This document shows positions 26,861-35,581 of a stretch of DNA of 64,000 bases, one piece after another. The DNA lies in NCBI GenBank assembly GCA_030263555.1, contig SZPE01000008.1, forward strand, positions 19,216-83,215, given 5' to 3'. This stretch comes from CFX2 sp014338005 (GTDB lineage Bacteria > Chloroflexota > Anaerolineae > Aggregatilineales > Phototrophicaceae). Positions within the stretch are counted from its first letter, which is position 1, and each line of letters starts with the position of its first letter. The notes beneath the pieces are model-generated. The model was not told the origin of the DNA. It saw only the letters and a list, made by a program, of their open reading frames with translations, and ran no database searches. Both the position numbers and the translations under genes were made by a program.

Positions 26861-28664
26861 CAAGCGCCTCGATTTCCGCCAGCCAGTCCTCGCGGAACTG
26901 CATCCCGTAGAGTTTGGCATACAGGCCGTCCAGCGCCATCAAGGCTTCGTGCGTGCCGAGTTCGACAACACGCCCTCGATCAATTACCGCGATGCGGTGG
27001 GCGATTTTGGTCGTACTCAGGCGGTGGGCGATGATGACGGTCGTCCGGTTGGACATCAGCCGCCCCAGCGCCTCCTGTACCAGATGCTCGCTTTCGCTGT
27101 CCAGGCTGGAGGTGGCTTCGTCCAGCAGCAGGATGCGGGGGTCTTTGAGGACGGCGCGGGCGATGGCAACCCGCTGGCGCTGCCCGCCGCTGAGGCGAAT
27201 GCCGCGTTCGCCCACAATGGTATCGTAACCATCGGGAAGCTGGATGATGAAGTCATGCGCGTTGGCGGCCTGCGCGGCGGCGATGATTTCTGCTTCGGTG
27301 GCGTCCAGGCGGCCATAGCGGATGTTTTCGCGGATGGTGCCGCCGAACAGCAGTGTTTCCTGCGGCACGATGCCGATCTGCTGGCGCAGGCTGGCCTGGG
27401 TGATCGTTCGCAAGTCCTGGCCGTCTACTTTGATGCTTCCGCCGGTTGGGTCGTAAAAACGCGGGATGAGGTTAAAAATCGTGCTTTTGCCCGCGCCGCT
27501 TGGCCCCACCAGCGCCAGGATTTCGCCGGGCGCGATGTCCAGGTTGATGTCGTGCAGCACTTCCTGCCGGTCATCATAGCTGAAGCTCACGCCCTCGAAG
27601 GTAATCGCGCCGCGAACCGCCCCGATTGGCCTGGCGTCCGGCGCGTCGGTTATATCCGGGGGCGTGTCCAGCAGTTGAAAGATGCGTTTGGTTGCGCCCA
27701 GGGCTTCCTGGAACTGGGTGTACAGGTTCACCAGCGAGCCGAGCGCCCCGGCCACCGTCAGGCCGTAGATGAGGAAGGCGATCAGTTCGCCGCCGGTCAG
27801 CCGCCCGTCAAGGACTTCGCGCCCGCCGAACCATAGGATCAGTGACAGCCCGCCGAAACCCATGAAGGCGACCAGCGGGCCGAAGATGGAACGGATTCGC
27901 AGCAGCCGCACCGCCGCGCTGAATGCCCGGCTGATGGCATTTTCGTAGCGGTTGATTTCGTAGGACTCGCGGGCAAAACTTTTCACCTCGCGGATATTTT
28001 GCAGAACTTCCTCGGCGACGGTGGTTGCCCCCGCCAGTTCATCCTGAATTTGTGTGCTGGTGCGGCGCAGCCACAGGCCGAACAGCGCCCCCATCGCCAC
28101 GATGACCGGCGTCAGCGCCAGGATGAACAGCGTCAGCCGCCAGTTCAGTGCCAGCATAACCACCACCGAGCCGATCATGATGAGTGTTTGCTGAAGCAGA
28201 ACGTTCATGTTGCTGGTGAGCGCCGTTCGCATGACGGTCACGTCGCTGGACAGGCGGGAAACCAGTTCGCCCACGCGCCGGGAGGTGAAAAACCCCAACG
28301 AGAGCGTTTGTAAATGGCGATAAAGCTGCTGGCGCAGGTCAACTACCAGCCGCTCGCCGATGTAATTCAGGTTGTAGTTTTCCAGCAGGGATGTCACCGA
28401 GCGGACGAAGAAGACCACCAGCAGCAAACCCGTCACCTGGTCGAGCAGTTGGAGATTGCCTTCTTTCAGCACCGAGTCCACCACGCTGCTGATGACCGCC
28501 GGAAAAACCAGGCTGAGCGCGGCGCTGCCGATGAGCGCGACGACCGCCAGCGCCAGCCGCGCCCGGTAAGGGGCCAGATAACGAAACAAACGCCGCCAGT
28601 TTACGGGAATGTCGGGTATTTCGGCGTCAGCGGCGAATGTGCGACGGGCAGGTCGGCGGAACAT
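26853..28664 (-). CDS. ABC exporter, fused permease and ATPase (MsbA/MdlB type)
   Basis: A 603-residue half-transporter. About 310 residues of membrane domain with six helices are followed by an ATPase with Walker A GPSGAGKST, signature LSGGQRQRVAIARA, Walker B ILLLDEATSSLD and switch His in IIAHRLST. Length and order are those of lipid or drug exporters that work as homodimers. It ends a run of minus-strand genes but sits 82 bases after the homoserine kinase. The substrate cannot be told from sequence. Confidence 0.93.
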   Translation of the reverse strand: MFRRPARRTFAADAEIPDIPVNWRRLFRYLAPYRARLALAVVALIGSAALSLVFPAVISSVVDSVLKEGNLQLLDQVTGLLLVVFFVRSVTSLLENYNLNYIGERLVVDLRQQLYRHLQTLSLGFFTSRRVGELVSRLSSDVTVMRTALTSNMNVLLQQTLIMIGSVVVMLALNWRLTLFILALTPVIVAMGALFGLWLRRTSTQIQDELAGATTVAEEVLQNIREVKSFARESYEINRYENAISRAFSAAVRLLRIRSIFGPLVAFMGFGGLSLILWFGGREVLDGRLTGGELIAFLIYGLTVAGALGSLVNLYTQFQEALGATKRIFQLLDTPPDITDAPDARPIGAVRGAITFEGVSFSYDDRQEVLHDINLDIAPGEILALVGPSGAGKSTIFNLIPRFYDPTGGSIKVDGQDLRTITQASLRQQIGIVPQETLLFGGTIRENIRYGRLDATEAEIIAAAQAANAHDFIIQLPDGYDTIVGERGIRLSGGQRQRVAIARAVLKDPRILLLDEATSSLDSESEHLVQEALGRLMSNRTTVIIAHRLSTTKIAHRIAVIDRGRVVELGTHEALMALDGLYAKLYGMQFREDWLAEIEALEK

Positions 28665-28746
28665 GGGGTTTTTCTTTCTACCAGTGATGGTCTAGCAGCA
28701 AACACGGCTGCTATGATACGCCGGCAGTATAAGATGCGGATTAACA

Positions 28747-29661
28747 TCACGCCGACTGTGCGGCGCTGATGACCACGCCCTGAGTATCCAGCGGCAGCAC
28801 CCAGGAACGCGCTTTGACCCCCGCATTCTCAAAGGCAACTTCCAGGGTGGTGGCGATAGTCCGGTGATTTTCGACAGCAAAAACCAGCAGCGCGGGGCCG
28901 TTTCCGCTGGGAGTCATGGCGATGGCCCCGGCGCGCCGCGCCATTTCAAAAGCGTGATCGTAACCGGGAATGTGCGGCTTGAGATAGGGCAGGCGCAGTC
29001 GGTCGTCCATCACACGGGTGATGAGCGTTGGGTCGCCTGCGCGCAGCGCCTCGACCAGAAGCGGGACGCGGCTGAGATTGTAAAGCGCATCGGCGGCGGC
29101 CACGCGCTCCGGCCTCGCCAGGCGCGATTCGCCGGCGTAGTTTTCCAGTTCCGGCAAAACCACAATCACCTGCATGGGCGTCACCGGCAGCGCCCGGTAA
29201 GTCAGCACATCACTTTCAAGGATGCTGGTCGTCAGCCCGCCCAGGATGGCCGTCACGGCGCTGTCCGGCTGCCGGGTGAACAATGCCGCCATTTCGAGGA
29301 TGCGGCTGCGGGGGTAGGGGTTGCCAAGCAGGTTATTCGCGCCGATGATGCCCGCCACCCAGAAGGCGGTTTCCGCGCCCAGGCCGCTGTCCAGCGGAAT
29401 GTGGTTATCTACGCGCACACTAAAGCCCAGCGGCGCGCGCTCCTGCTGCTGGAAAATACGCATCAGCCCCAGCACGACGGGATGGCGCAGGCCAATGGGA
29501 TAATGCCCCGCGCCTTCGCCTTCGGTTTCGACCAGCAGCATTTCGTCGCGGCGCTCCACGATTTCGACAGCGCAGTACAGACCAACCGCCAGCCCCAGGC
29601 TGTTCAGGCCGGGGCCGAGATCGGTAGCGGTGGCGGGTAGGGTGATTTTGATTTTTCGCAT
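28747..29661 (-). CDS. thrB: Homoserine kinase-like GHMP kinase
   Basis: Predicted to phosphorylate L-homoserine in threonine synthesis. The 304-residue protein starts like ThrB (ITLPATATDLGPGLNSLGLA) and has the third GHMP motif in MTPSGNGPALLVF. The second GHMP motif, usually GLGSSAA, reads GLGAETAFWVA here, lacking the two serines; this may be a lineage variant or a changed substrate. The ATG at 29661 is 1 base from the stop of the histidine kinase, so expression is coupled. The frame extends upstream inside that kinase gene, but the ThrB-like N-terminus fits 29661. No other threonine gene is nearby. Confidence 0.75.
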   Translation of the reverse strand: MRKIKITLPATATDLGPGLNSLGLAVGLYCAVEIVERRDEMLLVETEGEGAGHYPIGLRHPVVLGLMRIFQQQERAPLGFSVRVDNHIPLDSGLGAETAFWVAGIIGANNLLGNPYPRSRILEMAALFTRQPDSAVTAILGGLTTSILESDVLTYRALPVTPMQVIVVLPELENYAGESRLARPERVAAADALYNLSRVPLLVEALRAGDPTLITRVMDDRLRLPYLKPHIPGYDHAFEMARRAGAIAMTPSGNGPALLVFAVENHRTIATTLEVAFENAGVKARSWVLPLDTQGVVISAAQSA

Positions 29662-29662
29662 C

Positions 29663-30667
29663 TCAGGGGTGAACCGCCGGTAGAACAAATGTAAATGTGC
29701 TGCCAACGCCCAGGTTGCTGGATGCCCAGATTGCCCCACCATGCCGGGTGATAATCGTTTTGGCAATCGTCAGCCCCAGGCCGCCGCCGGGCATGTCGCG
29801 CACGCGCTCATCGCGGGAGCGGTACATTCGGTCAAAAATGAGTTCCAGTTCGTCGTCGGCGATGCCGATGCCCCGGTCGGCCACACTGACATAGGCCTCG
29901 TGTTCGTCGCCCCAGGCGTGGATAGCGACGGTTTGCTCCGGTTCGGAATAAATGAGCGCGTTATGCAGAATATTGTGGGTAGCGATTTTAATGCGTTCCG
30001 GGTCGCCCATGACCATCGGCATCGGGTCCTGTAAGGAGACGGCAATCGTCATGCGGCGCTCCAGCGCCACCGCGCCAAGTTCGCTCACGGTGCTGGCAAT
30101 GATCTGCCCCAGTTCGATAGGACGGTGCGCCAGCGGCATCCCGGCTTCAATCCAGGCCAGGTCTACCAGTTCTTCGACGACATCATGCAGTTTGGCGGCG
30201 GTCTGCCGGATGCGGGCGAGAAACTTCTGCTGCTGCGGATTGAGTTCGCCAAATTTATCTATCAGGTCGCTAAAACCGCTGAGGGCGGAAATGGGATTAC
30301 GCAGATCATGAGAAATGGTTTTTACCAGAGCTTCCCGGCGCGACTCAAACTCCTGTTTTTCGGTGATGTCTTGCAGCAGCACGATACGCCCGCCGTCCGG
30401 CAGCGGGGCGGCGATGCCCAGCGCGAACCGCCGCTTGGGCAGGCGGACGTTTAGGGTCTGGCCGCTCTGGCGGGTGAAAAGGTTAACCAGCGCCGGGTTG
30501 TGACGAAAGACCTCCTCCGGCTTTCGGTTAATCGTTTCTTCGACGGTGATGCTCAGCATGGCAGCCGCAGCCGGATTAATCTGTTCGATGATCTGCTGCT
30601 CGTTGGCGACCAGGATGCCATCCAGGGTACTGCGAAAGATGAAATCATGTACCGGACTGCCGGGCAT
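29663..30667 (-). CDS. PAS-domain sensor histidine kinase (soluble)
   Basis: A 334-residue cytoplasmic kinase. The PAS domain covers about residues 7-100 (FIFRSTLDGILVANEQQ), HisKA carries His120 in TISHDLRNPISAL, and HATPase_c has NILHNALIYS, VADRGIGIADDELELIFDR and GGGLGLTIAKTI. No response regulator is adjacent. It lies 24 bases downstream of the glycosidase gene and 1 base upstream of the homoserine kinase start, which is unusual company. Confidence 0.9.
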   Translation of the reverse strand: MPGSPVHDFIFRSTLDGILVANEQQIIEQINPAAAAMLSITVEETINRKPEEVFRHNPALVNLFTRQSGQTLNVRLPKRRFALGIAAPLPDGGRIVLLQDITEKQEFESRREALVKTISHDLRNPISALSGFSDLIDKFGELNPQQQKFLARIRQTAAKLHDVVEELVDLAWIEAGMPLAHRPIELGQIIASTVSELGAVALERRMTIAVSLQDPMPMVMGDPERIKIATHNILHNALIYSEPEQTVAIHAWGDEHEAYVSVADRGIGIADDELELIFDRMYRSRDERVRDMPGGGLGLTIAKTIITRHGGAIWASSNLGVGSTFTFVLPAVHP

Positions 30668-30691
30668 TATGGTTTGTATCCCCGATCTGGC

Positions 30692-33109
30692 TCAGGCGAG
30701 TTTGGGGTCTGTGATTTCCTGCCAGGTGTCGTTCATTACTTCGACGGTGTGGCCGGATGGAAATTCCACCAGCGTTACATCGGCACTGCGCCGGACGGTC
30801 ACGCCGTGCTGCCTGATAGTGACCGGCGAACCCCACACGAACGGCCCGCCCGTCCATACCTTACGCGCCGAAATGATACGCACACCGATGATACGCAGCA
30901 GCAGGTGGAGCGGCGGCAGCCCACCGACATGATCGCGCTCGCCTAACCCCTGCGGCTCATCACTATGATAAAACTCGGCAAAGGCTTTTTGTTCCTTAAA
31001 AACGGTGGTTTGTACGGCCAGCAGCCGTTTGAGCATCTGCGCCGCCAGTTCTGCCCGGTTGTATTCGATCAATCCCTCGCCGATGAGCGTCAGCCAGAAC
31101 GGCCAGATTCCGCCGCAGCCGTTGGTATTTGAGGGGTCAAAATTGGCATCCTGGGCCGAACACATGGTCACGCCGCTGGCACGCCAGAAGTGCGTGGGGT
31201 CGGTGAGCAGGCTTTCCAGGGCGGCGGTTTTTTCCTGGGGGATGCCCGCCGACCATAACGGCAGCAGGACGTTAATGTCCAGGCGGGTAGTATCTACGGT
31301 GTGGACATCCACCCGGTAAACACGGCTCAAGCCTTCCAGAGATATGCGGTCAAGCCGGGAAAAAACGCGCCGGCTGGTATATGCGCCCCGGCCATGCGCC
31401 CACAAAAAGGCGGCGCTGTCGGCGGTTTCGATGATGTTCTGCCCGTTTTCATCGGCGCCTTCTAAACGCAGCGCCATACGCGGGGTGAGGTTGACGCCGC
31501 CGGAGATTTCGACAATCACGCGGTTGGGCGGGTCCAGCACTTCAGCCGGGATGAGATCGTCACCGCCGCGCGCGTCGTGAACGATCTGCACCGCGCCGGT
31601 CGTCCGGTGAGTGTCCCGGTCACGGTAGGCGTAATGTGTATTGCGCCAGAGCGATTCCAGCGCCGCCGAAAGTGTATGGATGTGTGTTTCAAGCCGTTTT
31701 TCGGCTTCAGCCTGGTGCAGGTAATAAGCGATTTCCTTCAGACTTTTGGCTTCGGAGAGTAGATAAGCCAGCAGATCGGGCGTTTCCACCAGCCGGACAT
31801 CGGCCTTCTGTCCCCAGGTTTGCCAGGAAGCAAAGGTCGGAAAAAAAACATAACCCATCTGGTTTTCGCTCTGCCACTCCGGCAGGCCATCGCCGTCGGC
31901 GTCCAAGTCGGGCTGCAACCAGCGGTCGAAAAAACGCAGCAAACCGGGGAATACTTCGTTTAAGAAGGGCGCGTCTTCGGTATACTGGAAGATGCCCCAG
32001 GCCAGCCGCGCCAGGATAGGCAGACACAAAATGCCCTGGCGCTGCCCGGCCAGGCCGGGTTTCCAGTCAATCCAGCCGTCCGGCTGTTGGACGGCCAGAT
32101 AATTACGGATGATACCCTGCGCGATGTCCGGGTTGATTGAGGCCATACCTAACGCCAGAAGATACGCCAGCGGGGGCGACTGTCCCGACCATGCCCGGTC
32201 ATGGTCGCTGCCATCTCCACGTGGGCTGAAACCGCGCGCCGTACCGCGCACTGCGACAAAGGAATGGCGGGGTAATGCCTGTCCCGACTTGAGGATGCTC
32301 TGCGTGAGCTGCTGGACGGAAAAAGCAATCGCCGCGTCCAGGTCGGCATCGCCGGTTTCAAAAACCGGCAGCGCAGCGGCGGCCTGGTCAATCCGTTTAA
32401 AATATTTATCCCAGTCCCGTTTTAGCCAGTCGGCTGCCAGCGCCAGCGAGTCCTCGGCGTTTGTCAAACCGGCATGAACCCAGCGAAGCGCGATTTTTTT
32501 ACGGCTTCCAATGGTGAATGTGCGGCCAATCCGGGGTGTTGAAAGCGGCGTTTCGGGTTCGGACAGCGTTGCCGCGTCCAGCAGAACGACCGGATGTAGG
32601 TTAACGATTTTCCCTATAACGAGCGCGCATCCACCGTCGGGACGTTTGAGGGTGCGGACGGGCTGCTCCTTGCCGCCCATTCCAACATGGCCGAACAGCT
32701 CAAGCCGCAGCGTCTCCGGTTTACTGCCGCTGTTTACCAGGGTGAAACGCGCGCCAACCGCATGAGATTCCATGACCCAGTATTCGGCCCGGAGGGTCAG
32801 CTGCGGCGTCAACGCGGCCTCAACACTGGCATAACCGGGCGCGAAGGCCGTCACTTTTGGCGGGGCAGCATACGCCTGCGCCTGATAAACGACGCGGCCA
32901 TCGTGATTCCACATCGGCACCAGGCTGACCAGCCCGGCGCGCCCGCCGTAGCGGGTATGCAGCGCCAGCGCCGGGGCCTCCAGGCTGCCAAGCGATAATT
33001 CCCAGGCCTGGTCATCGGTATAATCGGTGGGGCATAAACGCGCATCGGCGGCCAGCTGCAGCAAAAGCGGGCCGGTTGAGACCATCTGCCAGCGGCGAAG
33101 ATTTTTCAT
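30692..33109 (-). CDS. Six-hairpin (alpha/alpha)6 glycoside hydrolase-like protein
   Basis: An 805-residue protein. The N-terminal 250 residues are beta-rich (a probable super-sandwich), and the rest is helical as in (alpha/alpha)6 glycosidases of the GH63/GH37/MGH1 type: SFVAVRGTARGFSPRGDGSD, QQPDGWIDWKPG, DLDADGDGLPEWQSE and a C-terminal NTNGCGGIWPFW. No signal peptide is seen, so it probably acts in the cytoplasm on an oligosaccharide. The exact family and catalytic residues need a profile search. It lies 29 bases after a lipoprotein gene and 24 bases before the histidine kinase. Confidence 0.7.
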   Translation of the reverse strand: MKNLRRWQMVSTGPLLLQLAADARLCPTDYTDDQAWELSLGSLEAPALALHTRYGGRAGLVSLVPMWNHDGRVVYQAQAYAAPPKVTAFAPGYASVEAALTPQLTLRAEYWVMESHAVGARFTLVNSGSKPETLRLELFGHVGMGGKEQPVRTLKRPDGGCALVIGKIVNLHPVVLLDAATLSEPETPLSTPRIGRTFTIGSRKKIALRWVHAGLTNAEDSLALAADWLKRDWDKYFKRIDQAAAALPVFETGDADLDAAIAFSVQQLTQSILKSGQALPRHSFVAVRGTARGFSPRGDGSDHDRAWSGQSPPLAYLLALGMASINPDIAQGIIRNYLAVQQPDGWIDWKPGLAGQRQGILCLPILARLAWGIFQYTEDAPFLNEVFPGLLRFFDRWLQPDLDADGDGLPEWQSENQMGYVFFPTFASWQTWGQKADVRLVETPDLLAYLLSEAKSLKEIAYYLHQAEAEKRLETHIHTLSAALESLWRNTHYAYRDRDTHRTTGAVQIVHDARGGDDLIPAEVLDPPNRVIVEISGGVNLTPRMALRLEGADENGQNIIETADSAAFLWAHGRGAYTSRRVFSRLDRISLEGLSRVYRVDVHTVDTTRLDINVLLPLWSAGIPQEKTAALESLLTDPTHFWRASGVTMCSAQDANFDPSNTNGCGGIWPFWLTLIGEGLIEYNRAELAAQMLKRLLAVQTTVFKEQKAFAEFYHSDEPQGLGERDHVGGLPPLHLLLRIIGVRIISARKVWTGGPFVWGSPVTIRQHGVTVRRSADVTLVEFPSGHTVEVMNDTWQEITDPKLA

Positions 33110-33138
33110 GCTGCCCCCACTTACGTGCCGTTGATGTG

Positions 33139-33774
33139 TTAAGAAACCTTTTCCCAGGTTCCGTCGGTTTCGTTAAAGCGGAATTTTTCCTGGTACAGGC
33201 TGTACAGGATATGATAACCCGGCGCAAGAGCTTCTACCGTGCCGCCCGGATGATACTCATAATTGCTGACATAACCAAATTCCGGTGTGATACCCCAACC
33301 CAATGCGCTCCGAATGTCCTGGTTGGTGCGCCACAATTTGCCGAAGCCGCGTTCCGGCTGGTATTTTTGGTCCGGCGGTATGATGGCGGGGTCGGACTCA
33401 AGCTCGCCATCCTTGAAAGTGTCGTCAAAAATCAGCCATTTCCCGCGCCCTGGCGTGGTTTCCTGCATCACCCAGATTTGCTGCCGGGGTTGAATCCACA
33501 GCATCCGCCCTTTTTCAAAAACCTGTTCGGCAATCTGAATCTGGCCGGTGGTGGGGGTCGGGCGCGGATCGGTAGTTGGTGTCGGCTGGAGCGTGCTGGA
33601 AGTGGTCGGCGTTTCGGCGAGCGGGGTCGCTTCCGCCGTCGTCGTCGAGGTCGCCAATTCGCCCTCAGGAGTCGCCGTTACGACAAGTACGTATACCGTC
33701 GGCGGGGGGCCCTGGCATCCGCTGACAGATAAAACAATCAGCAGGGCTAAACAAAAAAGCAAACGTAAATGCAT
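33139..33774 (-). CDS. Lipoprotein with Thr/Pro-rich linker, unknown C-terminal domain
   Basis: A 211-residue exported lipoprotein. The signal peptide ends in VLSVSGC, and a Thr/Pro/Ala linker (about 22-80) leads to a C-terminal domain of about 130 residues rich in aromatic residues (MLWIQPRQQIWVMQE, GFGKLWRTNQDIRSALGWG). That phrase recurs in proteins of this lineage, but I do not know its function. The ATG at 33774 has GGAG six bases upstream; an ATG four codons earlier has no ribosome site. It is the first gene of the unit running to 28747. Confidence 0.72.
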   Translation of the reverse strand: MHLRLLFCLALLIVLSVSGCQGPPPTVYVLVVTATPEGELATSTTTAEATPLAETPTTSSTLQPTPTTDPRPTPTTGQIQIAEQVFEKGRMLWIQPRQQIWVMQETTPGRGKWLIFDDTFKDGELESDPAIIPPDQKYQPERGFGKLWRTNQDIRSALGWGITPEFGYVSNYEYHPGGTVEALAPGYHILYSLYQEKFRFNETDGTWEKVS

Positions 33775-33889
33775 GTACTGCTCCATAGGGTGGCTTTTAT
33801 CCTCGGCAACCCGATTGTATCAAACCCCCTCTTGTATGCAAGACTATACAGAGTTATCGTAGAATTATCGGTGGACAAGCGTTGAAGTA

Positions 33890-33898
33890 TGATACAAT
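33890..33898 (+). promoter_or_regulatory. Extended -10 element upstream of the DUF971 gene
   Basis: TGATACAAT is an extended -10, 35 bases before the ATG at 33933. The same nonamer precedes the response regulator at 15389. The -35 region is weak. Confidence 0.45.
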
Positions 33899-33932
33899 AG
33901 TGTAGGAAGCATTAAGTATTCTGGGAGCAGCA

Positions 33933-34262
33933 ATGATTGGATTGCGACCGACGGGCATAACGCTTAATAAAACAGATTCCGTCCTGGAGATTGCCTGGAA
34001 TGATGGGGCTGTTTGTCGTTATCCGTTGGCCGGACTGCGGGAGGCCTGCCCGTGCGTGGAATGTCGGGGTGGGCATGAATTTATGGGGCGGGAACACGAT
34101 CCGAAAGATATTCTCGAACTCAAACCCAGACGTTCCTATACCATCACTTCGCTCGAACTGGTTGGCAACTACGCGCTTCAACCGACCTGGGATGACGGAC
34201 ATCACACCGGGATATACACCTGGGAATACCTGCGCCGTCTATGCCCTCATGAGAAGGACTAG
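33933..34262 (+). CDS. DUF971 (gamma-butyrobetaine hydroxylase N-terminal-like) protein
   Basis: A 109-residue DUF971 protein. Typical pieces are ITLNKTDSVLEIAWNDG, YPLAGLREACPCVEC, LVGNYALQPTWDDGHHTGIY and TWEYLRRLC. The Cys pair in ACPCVEC could bind a metal, as zinc does in the gamma-butyrobetaine hydroxylase N-terminal domain. Stand-alone copies are common near iron-sulfur or folate genes, but the function is unsettled. GGGAG lies 6 bases before the ATG; the next gene starts 2 bases after the stop. Confidence 0.9.
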   Translation: MIGLRPTGITLNKTDSVLEIAWNDGAVCRYPLAGLREACPCVECRGGHEFMGREHDPKDILELKPRRSYTITSLELVGNYALQPTWDDGHHTGIYTWEYLRRLCPHEKD

Positions 34263-34264
34263 AC

Positions 34265-34843
34265 ATGATCGAAAATTCCCGGCTGGAAGGCCTGTTTTTA
34301 CTGGCAGAACTCAGTTATTTACGCTCCGAGGCCATGGATCTGTTCGAACGCTGCCTGACGGAGGGCAGCCCGGACTACCTGATTGTGTTCATCGAAGATC
34401 AGATTTATCAGGAGCCGCCGCGCCTGGACGTGCTGCGCGACCTGGCGGAAGATTTACACCAGCGGCTGCTTGGCCTGCGGGAGTATCACTTTGATGTCCG
34501 CGAGCGCGTTTTAAAGACCCTGCGGGACGATTTCCAGATTGACCTGAGTCCGCTGGCCCCGGCGGATGCCCTGGAGCGGTATCACCTGCTGCAAGTTGAC
34601 GGCGTAATCGGCTATCTGCGCGAACAAAATCCCCGTCTCACGTCCAAAGAGGAGTTTTTGCTGCGGAAGATGGTCGAAGCCTCGCTGGAGATGGCTGCCC
34701 AACTCCATCAGGATGTCGTGATGACGGAGGAACTGTTTTTCTGTGTTATGGACTGGGTGGATGGGTTGAGCGCCACAATTGCCCGCCGGTTCTGGATGGA
34801 TGACTGGTTCGGAGAATATGACACCGACAGCGTGATTCATTAA
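34265..34843 (+). CDS. Hypothetical helical protein, 192 aa
   Basis: No family recognised. The 192-residue protein is almost entirely helical and acidic (LYLRSEAMDLFERCL-like start, then VLRDLAEDLHQRLLGLREYH) without membrane segments. It begins 2 bases after DUF971 and is surely cotranscribed with it, which suggests a shared task. A weak hairpin follows. Confidence 0.65.
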   Translation: MIENSRLEGLFLLAELSYLRSEAMDLFERCLTEGSPDYLIVFIEDQIYQEPPRLDVLRDLAEDLHQRLLGLREYHFDVRERVLKTLRDDFQIDLSPLAPADALERYHLLQVDGVIGYLREQNPRLTSKEEFLLRKMVEASLEMAAQLHQDVVMTEELFFCVMDWVDGLSATIARRFWMDDWFGEYDTDSVIH

Positions 34844-34872
34844 AACCCGACCTAGCCAGTTGACCAGTAGGT

Positions 34873-34911
34873 AATCTCCTCAGATGGCGGATACATGTGG
34901 GGAGATTTTGT
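34873..34911 (+). terminator. Weak terminator after the DUF971 unit
   Basis: AATCTCC pairs with GGAGATT over a 21-base loop, followed by TTGTCTT. The short stem makes this a low-confidence call. Confidence 0.35.
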
Positions 34912-34957
34912 CTTAAGGTAACAACAACTGTTTAGTAAGGGTACCACGACCGCAAAA

Positions 34958-35344
34958 ATGAGCAAAAATCTCCGTATTCTCGTAGCCGACGATCAATCTG
35001 ATGTTCGATATGCTCTGCGGACGCTCCTTCAACTGGTTAAAGAACTTCATGTAGAGGTGGTAGGGGAAGCAGCCGACGCCGACACCCTGCTGAATGAAGT
35101 CGCGTCGCTAGAACCGGACATGCTGCTGGTGGATTGGAAGCTGCCCGGTTTGCGGGCGATTGCCTACCTGCGGGCGCTTTATCCCCGGCTTCGTATCATT
35201 GTTTTAAGCGTGCGTGCCGAAGCCCGTCAGGCCGCGCTGGACGCCGGAGCCGATGCGTTCGTTTTTAAAGGCGACCCGGTGGAGCGGCTGGTCGAGGCGA
35301 TTCAGCATGTTCGAGACCTCCACCGCCCGTCTACAGGCGAGTAA
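34958..35344 (+). CDS. Single-domain response regulator
   Basis: A 128-residue REC-only protein: VADDQSD at residues 9-15, phosphoacceptor Asp59 in LLVDWKLPG, Ser84 in VLSVRAE and Lys104 in FVFKGDP. It resembles the receiver half of NarL-type regulators (AADADTLLNEVASLEPDMLL) but has no HTH, so it may be a lone signalling domain. No frame for an HTH follows. No strong ribosome site precedes the ATG. Confidence 0.87.
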   Translation: MSKNLRILVADDQSDVRYALRTLLQLVKELHVEVVGEAADADTLLNEVASLEPDMLLVDWKLPGLRAIAYLRALYPRLRIIVLSVRAEARQAALDAGADAFVFKGDPVERLVEAIQHVRDLHRPSTGE

Positions 35345-35384
35345 TGGTGACACCTTCGTTTCAATAACCTCGTGCAAAATCCCA

Positions 35385-35403
35385 AAACGATTTTTAATCG
35401 TTT
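35385..35403. repeat. AT-rich inverted repeat upstream of the sugar importer
   Basis: AAACGATT and AATCGTTT form an 8-bp inverted repeat around TTT, about 180 bases before the importer genes. It could be an operator or a weak terminator of the preceding receiver gene. The 237-base gap holds no other clear feature. Confidence 0.4.
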
Positions 35404-35581
35404 CGGTAGCATATTTCATTTGACTGCGTTATCATTGACTTCTAGCGATGCCGGGGGTTGTGATGCCGTCTGCATCGGACACTAAAAGGTTATGAGATTC
35501 GCGCCGTTTGGCGGCTCTTCTCCTGAATGTGTCACCCTTGATAATAACATTAAGTAGGTAGACTTGGAGGATTTTCTCATT

